From NCBI GenBank assembly GCA_014526335.1, contig JACTAT010000037.1:4370093-4434092 (forward strand): a stretch of 64,000 bases of DNA, written 5' to 3'. Shown here piece by piece: positions 49,101 through 57,130 of the stretch. The notes beneath the pieces were generated by a model. It had not been told where the DNA came from. It saw nothing but the letters and a program-made list of their open reading frames with translations, and ran no database searches. Origin of the DNA: Chrysaora quinquecirrha (taxonomy: Eukaryota > Cnidaria > Scyphozoa > Semaeostomeae > Pelagiidae). How positions within the stretch are numbered: the first letter of the stretch is position 1; each line of letters opens with the position of its first letter. Position numbers and translations under genes: made by a program.

Positions 49101-50198
49101 GAAGAACGATACTCGACAGGTCACATCCCCAAGAATCTTTCTTGCCTGAAAAACAGGGTGTCAAACAAAGCAAGTTCTTCTATCATTGGCAGTTTTGATT
49201 TGAATTCAAATTTGACTGATTCTGATGTTAATGATTTTCCATCAAAGGCAATCGAGAGGAGCTCGGAAACGTCAGACCTTTGTCCTGTGAACCAATCACT
49301 ACAGGCTAAAAACAATTCAAGTCGTCCAGCTACGTCAGTGTCATCGATCTGTCAAACAGCCGGTGTTGGTGACGAAATTCACAGAATTAGACTTTCTACA
49401 AATCAATCCAAAGATGATCTAAGTTTTGAAAAGGGGGAAGAATTGACTGAAAAAAACGATAGGAATGAAAGTCCTGTAATGGTAACGAATGCTAATATTC
49501 ACCCGGAAAGACGTAGAATTATTGAAGCAAACACATCTAAAACCACCAGAACAGTTGTTATAAATGAGGAAAGTTTTGATGACAATCGGACAAGCAATGC
49601 CAGACATCGTCATTTCGCAAAAGGAAACTCTCGACCCCAGCTAAGAAACTATTGGGGTCCTTCTGAATCCAAAGTCCCAGAAATGGTACCTTCTGCTAGA
49701 GTAAGGAATAAAAGAGTAAAAAGATTTGTTCGAATCGGGTCATTAGAGGACGACAATAGAGCTTGCCCGTGGTCTAGACCTTTCGGTGAATCTGTTGCAG
49801 AGAGACAACATGAAAGCGCTGAAAGCAGACAAGATACCATACGGGGTTTCAATCCAAATAGATTTCATCATAGCTCTGTAGATTCCGGTCGCCATTTTAA
49901 TAGAGAGGACAGCCGTATGGATAATCGATTTTCTTCCGTTTCTCATCGCGAGCCGCAAGTATCTTTGCACCATCCAAGTAACTTTGCTTCTGACAACCAT
50001 TTTCTTCCTCGTAAAAATAGGAGAATTGTATCACCATTGCCTGCTAGGCAAAGTCAAAGGTCAAGCGTGTCAAAAGTGGAAGAAATAACTCAAAGAATTC
50101 GACAAAGAAATTTATCAAGAAACCACAGAACTCAATTGCTTTCTGAAAATCAAACAGCACAATTTCGAGGTCGATCGAGGTCAAGAAATAGAAGATAG
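24850..50198 (+). CDS. SETX: Senataxin (SF1B RNA/DNA helicase), 27 coding exons, one frame break in exon 13
   Basis: Senataxin/Sen1 unwinds RNA:DNA hybrids and acts in transcription termination and R-loop control in the nucleus. Exons: 24850-25032, 25837-26121, 26601-26946, 27147-27563, 27663-27850, 27962-28141, 28883-29007, 33472-33509, 33759-33821, 35105-36082, 37582-37838, 38683-38935, 39191-39431, 40081-40227, 41208-41343, 41469-41707, 42373-42587, 42822-42858, 43180-43287, 43382-43451, 43602-43701, 44096-44185, 44373-44519, 45602-45647, 45761-45825, 46600-46687, 47406-50198. All junctions are GT-AG and phase-consistent; the sum is 7,835 nt, one base short of 2,612 codons. Domains: Cys-rich N-terminus, helical N-terminal domain (about 1-530), acidic linker, helicase core (about 1186-1681), 930-residue tail. 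The human protein is 2,677 residues. The missing base lies in exon 13. Orthology is strong; functionality depends on that base. Confidence 0.93.
26265..26403. mobile_element. MITE-like foldback in senataxin intron 2
   Basis: A 139-bp segment has terminal inverted repeats beginning TTCCGCAAAAGAT and ending ATCTTTTGCGGAA. The complementarity continues inward, with gaps, through GGTCATTTGACCATAGTGCA against its reverse counterpart. This is typical of a non-autonomous DNA transposon; no target-site duplication is obvious. Confidence 0.7.
28883..36082 (+). CDS. SETX: Senataxin exons 7-10: acidic, serine-rich linker
   Basis: Exons 7 (28883-29007), 8 (33472-33509), 9 (33759-33821) and 10 (35105-36082) encode low-complexity sequence rich in Ser, Asp, Glu and Lys. 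Exon 8 is only 38 nt but its phase (2 in, 1 out) fits. Exon 9 encodes SDVNDSDSDSG. Exon 10 holds two SUMO-interaction-like cores, MIIIDDDSE and KLIISDSEE, and a basic cluster KSRKRK that may be a nuclear localisation signal. Start of exon 10 at 35105 (tttcag) is fixed by phase; the upstream part of the open frame is intron. Confidence 0.82.
29439..32777 (-). mobile_element. Palindromic composite transposon in senataxin intron 7
   Basis: The outer ends are an exact inverted pair, GACAGGGAAAATACC at 29439 and its complement ending at 32777, each bordered by TA. The left arm 29439-30329 and right arm 31908-32777 are inverted copies at roughly 95 percent by eye. The right copy continues inward past a deletion: after its MFEKLKEK part it resumes at 31,86x with a stretch matching 30,656-30,693, so about 325 bp are missing there. 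The roughly 1.6-kb centre carries the 5' part of the - strand element. I read this as two oppositely oriented copies of one element fused, the + copy internally deleted, flanked by the same 3' terminus twice. Confidence 0.8.
29835..31730 (-). pseudogene. Transposon-encoded HEADTR/GCDTTS protein, frame-broken
   Basis: Ordered on -: 31730-31518 (..NGGAYHRQN and an FGHGISY-like motif in the neighbouring frame), 31487-31173 (KVVNVLKEDKQAFGLLVGKS; LTSLPLALAAPDGDFR), about 31140-30930 (decayed), then the main frame 30892-30002. The main frame has SHQEADTRVVYFSS, SATDTDILVLLLFAFS, LPAFHSLTGCDTTSYPFG and SPLWFTCSQLPP. A shift near 30130 leads to an acidic tail (29835). The motif order fits a large, poorly named repeat family of cnidarians and other invertebrates whose core I recall as PIN-like. 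Multiple breaks make it non-functional. Confidence 0.7.
37003..37262. mobile_element. Second foldback/MITE-like element, senataxin intron 10
   Basis: CCCTGGCCAAAGCATT near the left edge pairs with AATGCTTGGTTATTTGGCCAGGG at the right, gaps allowed. Inward complementary blocks include TTTGACCGTT, TTTGCTTGTC and the complement of CATAAACTTGTTTTGC. The overlying 146-codon open frame on + is a by-product of this repeat and matches no family. Confidence 0.55.
37582..39431 (+). CDS. SETX: Senataxin exons 11-13: helicase-proximal stalk and barrel region
   Basis: Exon 11 encodes WQPMWLKNE and DDYMYTMWPLILIEFFAQ, matching YGDYFNVFFPLMVLNTFE of vertebrate senataxin just upstream of the helicase. Exon 12 encodes DDLVILRCVDEYTTEIFGLIEQ, the beta-barrel segment. 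Exon 13 encodes QGKFSYVLLGLRIKVSNLLP in one frame and IVTRLVPLLRRWEALIF and LAGDILNP in the next, so one base is missing between about 39237 and 39312, most likely near 39256-39260. The downstream frame has an in-frame TAA upstream of this point, and the upstream frame stops at about 39310. Confidence 0.85.
40081..46687 (+). CDS. SETX: Senataxin exons 14-26: SF1B helicase core
   Basis: All Upf1-like motifs are present in order. They are: Q-motif region YNVSQSNAIGT (exon 14); Walker A GPPGTGKT (Lys about 1221); Ia CAPSNAAVDEIAFRLL (exon 15); NLLRIGSPTQINH (exon 16); ADIICCTLSGAG (exon 17); and motif II DEAGQ split across exons 18 and 19 (Asp about 1442). Then come III VLVGDPAQLPATV, IV EEQYRMHPGICAFPS (exon 21), GVVTPYRKQIE (exon 23), V TIDGFQGKEKDVIILSCVR (exons 24-25) and VI RLNVALTRAKHSLIVV (exon 26). 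The 1B prong (exons 16-17) is shorter than in human. Catalytic residues look intact, so an active ATPase is expected if the upstream frame is intact. Confidence 0.93.
45026..45100 (+). repeat. Copy 2 of a dispersed repeat (partner near 12.5 kb), senataxin intron 23
   Basis: CCAGTTTGAGCGACCTCGG, then GGTCTGATGAGCGATAACTGG and TTAAGTCT align collinearly with 12480-12557. Both copies are on + and intronic, though in genes of opposite orientation, so this is not an exon. Confidence 0.6.
46908..47056. repeat. Minisatellite of 29-bp unit in senataxin intron 26
   Basis: The unit begins GGGGTCAGATTGTGTATC and continues TGACGCTATCT. About three complete units are nearly identical, flanked by partial units (GATTGTGTATTACGCT) on both sides. 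It sits in the 718-bp intron before the last exon. Confidence 0.85.
47406..50198 (+). CDS. SETX: Senataxin exon 27: long low-complexity C-terminal tail
   Basis: After a ttaaag acceptor, VDEDWKDLIDFARSR continues the end of the helicase (human ENQHWNQLIQDAQKR). The remaining roughly 910 residues are predicted disordered: Ser/Asn/Glu-rich, with Pro repeats (PPLPPNTEAK; SPLPPETETS). Two tandem copies of YKLPHxHSDGxxCxDxC occur at about 1829-1876. SUMO-interaction-like cores DVVVISNESS and DEVIIETK follow, and the tail ends in an Arg-rich run (RGRSRSRNRR). The open frame runs 2.79 kb without a stop in an AT-rich background, strong evidence that it is coding. Human senataxin has only about 200 residues after its helicase. 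Confidence 0.9.
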   Translation, partial: VDEDWKDLIDFARSRSLFFDIKSPQDIDAAVFSTNNMSNREAVVAEIYSSGDKEDNTCNINPLVYEDLSEDESEKDGGNEVKSLKKNIDKNEHSIDASKKQIIKEPETHPSNQGTQFSKDDSSANVAVSRTDSTVSSSKVTASNPKGHYKLPHHHSDGTKCLDRCKKTGERATPSNAYYKLPHIHSDGLRCIDKCIRVEEREKKRRLLKEEQKHCSITKNDSGGKALRHAEHSKTTQSDANMVAADQQNLEASAKLSSVLEPGLSGQKQEASLVESLKGPNISNIPYNSMVFSTLKSLEPCTDIRSAVEIQQCELEANKTGHIFPPLPPNTEAKVLKTQNIPEQPASPLPPETETSISKAQSVPKPPEDPAKNFHSGPIIPNEIASDLNKGNYTENVPHSAVSEPYLLQAEDMEISNESSDEVIIETKAPSSNKTALDFTNNSNEEKFEPIMSYEALGTQNDVVVISNESSPELLYIEDDASSDGNAPPNFKSNSEKENVTPSDSYAHILISTDDEKIHCEYPSKDFVAENVADKNGDSQNSYYFLGDAYQPKVLLDNCLKHLNSEERYSTGHIPKNLSCLKNRVSNKASSSIIGSFDLNSNLTDSDVNDFPSKAIERSSETSDLCPVNQSLQAKNNSSRPATSVSSICQTAGVGDEIHRIRLSTNQSKDDLSFEKGEELTEKNDRNESPVMVTNANIHPERRRIIEANTSKTTRTVVINEESFDDNRTSNARHRHFAKGNSRPQLRNYWGPSESKVPEMVPSARVRNKRVKRFVRIGSLEDDNRACPWSRPFGESVAERQHESAESRQDTIRGFNPNRFHHSSVDSGRHFNREDSRMDNRFSSVSHREPQVSLHHPSNFASDNHFLPRKNRRIVSPLPARQSQRSSVSKVEEITQRIRQRNLSRNHRTQLLSENQTAQFRGRSRSRNRR

Positions 50199-50849
50199 TT
50201 ACATAGCAGCAATCTTTTTAGTTAAAAAATGTTTGGAGCAAAGTAATTTTTATTTCAATCGGTATTTTTGGGATTCCTTTATTTTCATAAATTATTCCCC
50301 CATAGCTTTGCTGTAAGCGTTTGGCTGTTTTCTGTTCCCAAGGCACATATTTGACCTTAATGGAATTGTTCTGGAACTTGAGAAAGATACAACTCTGCTC
50401 TGTAAACTCTGTAAAATTTTTTAGAATTGGAAAGAATGCGGATTTTCTAGCTGTTTAATCCTTCAGTGTGAGACGTTTATAGGACTTACTTCCTGAATCT
50501 AGAGGAATACATACAACTGGCTGATGTCAGAATAAGGAAGTGTTCCGTTAAATATGATATTTGCTTCTGTTTTTGGGTTTGCTGTTTGCTGTCAGCCTTC
50601 AAGGTGACTGTTGATGACTACGTAATTACGAGTATAAAACTATTGATATTACGCATCATTTTGATGTAATGTTTAATACAGCCGTTTATACTCCAATTTG
50701 TGTTAATGTTTTTCTATTTGTTCAATTTTCTAATGTATTTTTGTATAATATTTTTGCTACAAGAAATACTTCAGATTTATGTATCTGCCTACATTTTTAT
50801 CAGGGAAACTGTATTTATATGTTGGATGCACATCCATCACTAGACGAAT

Positions 50850-50855
50850 AATAAA
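50850..50855 (+). terminator. Candidate polyadenylation signal of senataxin
   Basis: AATAAA lies about 650 bases past the senataxin stop codon. It is the first canonical hexamer I noticed on + after the stop. Confidence 0.45.
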
Positions 50856-51593
50856 GTTAAGATTAGTCATCATCCTTTGGGGTATCTTTATTCAGACCCG
50901 TTTACTATGCTCATCAGATATTTTTATTAATAATGAAAGTTTTGTTGCTTGAGAATGCAAAATGAAGTGATAGTTTGTTTTTCTCCTAACGGCTGATCTG
51001 TCAACATCATCAAAGGGCCTCGTCATCTTGTACGATTTCGTCCTAGTCCATCTGCTTCTTTTCAACACAAAAAAGAATATATCCCTTGAAACGTATAATT
51101 TTTTTCAGTGAATGCATGGTAAATTTGGTTGTCGATTAGTCTACATAGCCTACGGTGCCTACATAGCCACCAATATGCGGAGACTGCCTACAACTTATAC
51201 TGTCGACACCGCCTGCACACCCAGTCGTGCCTACGCTGACCAGATTCTCCATACAACAAAAAATCGCCATTTTGAGGTGGAGCATCCTCCTCGGACCCTC
51301 GCAGATAGATCAGTCAGATAGACCTGGACTGCCAGTCTACTTCAAAATGGAGATAAACAGCGGAAACATTGTCTTTCTTAAAATCTGTTATCGTCTGACA
51401 CTCCTCAGAGTTTAAACGCCATTTCACTTATTTCATTTATTTAGCTGGGGAGAGTAGGCCTTCAGCAAGATGGCTGGTTTTCAAGGGGCTTTCTCATAAA
51501 AAATTAAAATTTTGAATAAAAAAAAAAAAAGTATTGGTTTCATATATTCTACCTACAGTATGTGTAAACCAACTTAGTAGGAATATTTCCAAC
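50856..51593. other. Intergenic, no gene seen
   Basis: Contains a locally less AT-rich stretch (51,110-51,330) and a poly-A run near 51,520. Frames are short and unlike any family I know. Confidence 0.4.
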
Positions 51594-51902
51594 TTAAATA
51601 TTCCTACTAACAAATGTCATGAAACTTACACACACACAAAACATATTGAAGTAATTCTGAATACTTTGTTTCAAAGTATTTAGGGAGGGTGCTCGCTTTG
51701 ACACAGCCGGAAGGCTGTTCCATAAGTTGGCTTCTCTGTAGGAAAAGCATATTTGTCCATTATTTGTTCTTTTCAAAGGAAGCCTCAAATCTGCTTCCAT
51801 GTTACGGAGACAACGAGAAGCCCTTCCAAAAGTAGAGACTAACCGAAACAATTGACAAAGGCGGAATTCATGCTCAGATGCGGATCGAGTTGTCTTGTAC
51901 AT
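51594..51902 (-). mobile_element. LINE reverse-transcriptase C-terminal fragment
   Basis: On -, the frame reads FGRASRCLRNMEADLRLPLKRTN then CFSYREANLWNSLPA and LNTLKQSIQNYF. This is the stereotyped end of CR1/Jockey-like LINE proteins (LR....LRLP....FSY.GA.LWN.LP......L..FK). The frame is open over about 100 codons. No preceding polymerase sequence is evident, so it is 5' truncated. Confidence 0.7.
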
Positions 51903-52307
51903 TTAGTGCTCTGTAATGTGTACACTAGGAACATCTATCATATAACTTTCTTTCGTGATATTGTGTGTTGGTGCATAAGTTGCTCGTGTGTAAACAGCGT
52001 ACGGACCATGTTGCAGCTGCCATATGTTTCATTCACACGATGATCGTTTCTGTTGGAGCTTTAAAAATTGCAGTAAACGAAAGTTGAATAATGTGTTTTT
52101 CGATACTTATAAAAGTACGTAATCATTGCTTTTCAATAAAGGATCGTAAGACAGTACGAATATGTCCTGTTGCTTCTGCAAGTGTCAGAAAGAAGCGTTA
52201 CCAAAACAATTCCCAAAGTCTCCACGTACATCTTAGTTTATCAAAATGAGAGCAGCATTCCATTCCGTGTGCATGCCCTATTTGCGCCTAAGAGCAAATC
52301 ACATTGA

Positions 52308-53405
52308 TTGTTATGCTGTTTTGAGAATTTCTCACTTTCTAAGCGCCGTGGTTCCTGGGATATCAATGAGAAACGCCCCCTCCCCATTTCGCGCACAATT
52401 ATTTGCGAAATGAGACCAGGTGAAGTACGAATGCTAGATCTGATATCAATTGCCACGTGCAGCCCTTGCGCGTCCGTTCGTCGGCAACCTGCACAAAGAA
52501 CATGCGGAGATTTAGCATACAGACGTACCGCTCTCCTGAACCAAAGAACAACCAAGTTCATAATGGTAGAAGAATCCTTTTATGAAAATGATAAAGGCGA
52601 AACTGCCAGCAACGGAATGGTTGAAATTGTAAGCCCGTTTCAGCAAAAGGGGAAACGATGGACAACAACAGTTTTCTTGCTATTGCAAGGCATAAAAATC
52701 TAATATCTGTTGATGAAATTGTTAATCTATATCTTATCTTTCAATTCTACCTCCGTGTGTGCATCATGTTATTGACTGTATCGATATGGCGGGGCACTAT
52801 CCCAGATCTCTTTTTTTCGCAAATGGATTGCTGGTTGGTTTTCCAATCTTCTCAACACTTTAGTTATTTCAAAAAATATGCTTTTTGGGGGCGAATGGAT
52901 TGCAATTATGGAATTTGGATTTTCGGAAGCATTTCGCTAATTTGCTGGGCAACTATTCTATTACATAGACGCATCGGGATATAGACCGAGGAAACCGAGC
53001 ATGACAGTTTTAGCTTAATACACTGATACTTCACTTTGAAATAAATTCCATGCATCTCTCAATTGTATTGTAGGAAGTGGATGCGGCACTGTTCAATCTG
53101 CCTCGGAAGTAGCCGGAACCTTCGGTGTGCGAATGCCTTCAAAACAGCTCTAACGTTTGCTGTAGCGACTTGCGGATGAGTCCCTCGAATGCCACGCGTT
53201 TAAAGCCGCCAAAATGATTGCCGAAACATCTCGCCGCGGTAGACCAACATGTATATGGATACTGAACGAGGAGCAAGCAGTATACGAGTCCATGGAAATT
53301 TGTGATATTGAGGATTACCGAATTGCATACGTGTACCATCTCCTACCCAGGGAAGCAAGAAACTCTGACGGCGTCGCCATGGACAATTTAAAAACAAAAA
53401 CTTGA
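52308..53405 (+). other. Unidentified, higher-GC open stretches; possible exons or gene relic
   Basis: Two stretches look more protein-like than their surroundings. About 52,561-52,640 reads MVEESFYENDKGETASNGM to a GTAAGC donor-like site; 53,170-53,405 reads RLADESLECHAFKAAKM then RRGRPTCIWILNEEQAVYES and ends with a stop. An acceptor-like attgtag lies at about 53,073, but no joining frame I tried links the parts without stops. I do not recognise either piece. It may be a decayed gene or unclassified repeat. Confidence 0.25.
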
Positions 53406-55600
53406 GTCTACTTTCATGTGACTGGTTTCCTATAACCTGCCATTTTCTAAAAGGTTTGTCGTGGTTTTAAACAAGTCTCTACTTTTATTGATAAAAAAGG
53501 ATACTATAATAAACTGAATACTAAACTACTATACTAATACTACTATACTTTTCTGGATACTAAATCTATTTCATCTTTATTGATACATAGAAATGAATAT
53601 TTATACATCTTCCAACCATTTCGTCATGGCTGTGACCTGTGTGACGACTTGAGACCGTCAATTCACACTCCATATTCACGGAGCGTAACATATTGAACAG
53701 CTGACGCAGATTCGGAAAAAATAACAGTCACACGGCCATTTACTGGTCAGTTTGAAGAAAGGAAAGGAAAACGAAGAAGGTTTTCAGCTAGGTACCCTAT
53801 ATATATTTTTATCACAAAACCTCTCATAAGAAACTCATCAGAAATCTGATTTTATGTTCGTTTTTAGGGGACCTTAACGGCATAATCAACCGTCCAAAAA
53901 TCCGAAGACAGCAAGGCTAGGACAACTACCGCAAATCAGCTTAGCTTAACGAAAGATGGAAGTAAATGACAAGGAAACGACTGTGGACCAGAGGGACATG
54001 TTGTGCCCAGTTCTTTTTAAGATGTAGCGCTGCTGTTAACTCAAATAACAACGAGGTATAAATTTTTATACTAAACTCATTGTTGTTTTGTTTCAGTACC
54101 TTTAGTATTTCATTAGCCATTCTACGTAAATTTAAAGAGACAACCTTCATACAGGGCCTTTTCTTAGATAGAAACACTGTAACCAACCCGTTTACGGCCC
54201 ACTGGAAACCAGTCGTTTACCTGACATGCCCATCGAATGAATGAAATGAATGAAGAATCAGCGAAATCATGGGAGAAATTACACTAGACAAAACACGAGT
54301 TGTTACAAAGCCTGTCGTTCTCGCACAAGCACGATCAAATCATTATCACCCCATGTAATGTCTGTGCAATACGGTGAATATCCCCCGTTCATGATCAACT
54401 TTATAAGGAAGGCCGAAAGAACTTATATAACTAAAGATAGTAGAAAACAAAAAGCGTGCAACTTTCAGAAGGCAACGAACAAATAATTGAATTGGATCGG
54501 GTAGCCGGCAATCCAAGGCAAATCCCTTGAGCTTCCTGTAACAGTAGTTTTGTTTTAAATTGTAATATAGGCATTAGACTTTGCGAAAAGGGGCTGTTTA
54601 ATAAGGTAAAGAAACCACTCCAAAGAAAACCGGGAGCAAGTGCATAAGTTTCAAACAATCATACTCATGAGCCACACATTCAAATTTTCCCTCAGGGTCA
54701 TCACACAACACGTGCGACGTGAAGTGGGTGCATCCATGAATCGATGACAACGGGCATTTCAGGTCAGCCAAGATCTGTACATCTGTTCTATTGACAACAT
54801 CGTATCTTTTAATCGCGTCATGCACAGATATCTCATGCTCTTGTTTTCCGGGTGTCCGCCCTCGATATTTTTAACAATACGTCAAGGATAATGATAATGC
54901 TGGAGTAGCACGAGTGGCACTTAACACAGAGAGAAACGAGACGATGGTCCTAACAAACCTTAAAGGGCAAGATCTATATAAACGGCGTGCAGCCCGGTGT
55001 GGCATGTAAATCTGCATGGTAACCAGAACTGCGTGGGACATGCAAAGCTGATTTTGACGTAGGGTCACATGTCAAACATCATTTTGCGTATAACCAAAAC
55101 AACACAAACAAACACAAATAACACATCACAGAATACAATAAAAGTAAGAGATGAAGAAGAAACAGAAAAAACTAAAATACAGTAAGCAATTGTTACTAAA
55201 AATTTTCAATACAAAGGATTCATGTAATGAATCATAAATCTTGTGCAAGGTATGTGACAGAACGAGCAGAATTCCTCCTGAAAATGCAAGACCTTTGCCC
55301 AAACTTCGAACTGATTCAATCATTTGACCTAAAATATTACTATTTAATGACTAATGAAGATCCTACTATTCTAAAAGCTTTTGGTGAATTTTTGCATACA
55401 ATATACAACAAACGTATTAAGAATGATTAACTAGAGAGTATTTGTTATATATATCAATTTTTTATGCTCAATAATGAGCTATCCTTCTTTAAACCTTGAT
55501 TTATTACTATTTTGTATTGATAACATTAAAACCAACCCAAGAAAACCTGGGGGCATTCCACTTCGGAAGACACGGGGTTTCCATTCATGGAAACAGATTA
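53406..55600. other. No recognisable gene
   Basis: Holds a short simple run of TACTA-type repeats near 53,510-53,570. A 67-codon frame at 55227-55430 (ARYVTERAEFLLKMQDLCPN) has coding-like composition but no known match. Confidence 0.35.
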
Positions 55601-55604
55601 GATT

Positions 55605-57130
55605 TTTAATTCATAAGACTTTAAAACTTTCGAATATTGTAAACAGACGAATTTCTCTATAAGAAACCCTTTACAACAAACCCAGACTCTCGAGTGGTCA
55701 AAAATTTAAGCAGCACCAGTGCTGTAAAACTTTTCACAAAGAAACTTTTCATCTCGATTCGCAAAATATTCTATTTTTAATTTCCGTGTTTCGTCTAGGA
55801 TAAAGTAATTCTATTACGCACACACCAATTGGAAGTCGACAGCAATCAAGTACGATCGATTTTCAGATACTAACCCTTCAGACAAAATTGCTATTTCACC
55901 CTATAGTTTTTCAAGAGCCTCGTAAGCACCTTTCAGTGAGCACAGGGACAAATTTTAAGTTTTTTGTATAACAAATGCGTTTAACTAAGCAGTTTTTTCG
56001 CAATACCACGCAGAATTTCATGACGAAAAATCACTAGCAAATAGCTAAAAAGAGTTTAATTGTATCATTCGAATCGCTAGTAAGTTATAACAGTTAGAAA
56101 CAGATTTTAAGTTGATAGGACTTTAAAATTTCCGAAAAAATATACCCACGCAGATTTTCTCACATGGCCACGCAGAAATTTATAAGGCTCAGCATGAAAA
56201 AATCTGCGTGGCCTAAATTACTTGAAGAAGAAAGAGACCAAACGAATAAAAACAGTTTCATCATGGAAATCGAAGCTTTGCCAAATAAATAGAAACAGTT
56301 TTTAAGTTGATAAGGCGTTAAAATTTCCTAAAAAATATACCCACGCAGTTTTTTTCACATGGCCACGCAGAAATTTATAAGGCTCAGTATGAAAATTTCT
56401 GCGTGGCCTAAATCACTTCAAGAAGAAAAAGACCTAACGAATAAAAACAGTTTCATCATGTAAATCGAAGCTTTGCCAAATAATAGAAACAGTTTTTAAG
56501 TTGATAACGCTTTAAAATTTCCTAAAAAATATACCCACGCAGTTTTTTTCACATGGCCACGCAGAAATTTATAAGGCTCAGTATGAAAATTTCTGCGTGG
56601 CCTAAATCACTTCAAGAAGAAAAAGACCTAACGAATAAAAACAGTTTCATCATGGAAATCGAAGCTTTGCCAAATAATAGAAACAGTTTTTAAGTTGATA
56701 AGGCTTTAAAATTTCCTAAAAAATATACCCACGCAGTTTTTTTCACATGGCCACGCAGAAATTTATAAGGCTCAGTATGAAAATTTCTGCGTGGCCTAAA
56801 TCACTTCAAGAAGAAAAAGACCTAACGAATAAAAACAGTTTCATCATGTAAATCGAAGCTTTGCCAAATAATAGAAACAGTTTTTAAGTTGATAAGGCTT
56901 TAAAATTTCCTAAAAAATATACCCACGCAGTTTTTTTCACATGGCCACGCAGAAATTTATAAGGCTAAGTATGAAAAAATCTGCGTGGCCTAATTTACTT
57001 CAAGACGAAGTAGAACTGGCTAAACTAAACAGTTTCAAAGTATCGAGTGCACTTTTAAGAATTGATAGAAACAGCCTTTCAGTTCATAAGACTTTGAAAT
57101 TTTCCAATAAATATACCCACACAGAACTTG
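55605..57130 (+). repeat. Satellite, left arm (194-bp units in + orientation)
   Basis: From about 56,161 the string CACATGGCCACGCAG recurs at 56161, 56356, 56550, 56744 and 56938, a period of 194-195 bp. Each unit holds a hairpin: GGCCACGCAGAAATTT and its exact complement 16 bases later, or a variant of it. A diverged piece of the unit (CATAAGACTTTAAAACTTTC) is already present at about 55,610. The last + unit (56938-57125) resembles the right-arm units more than its left neighbours do. Confidence 0.9.
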
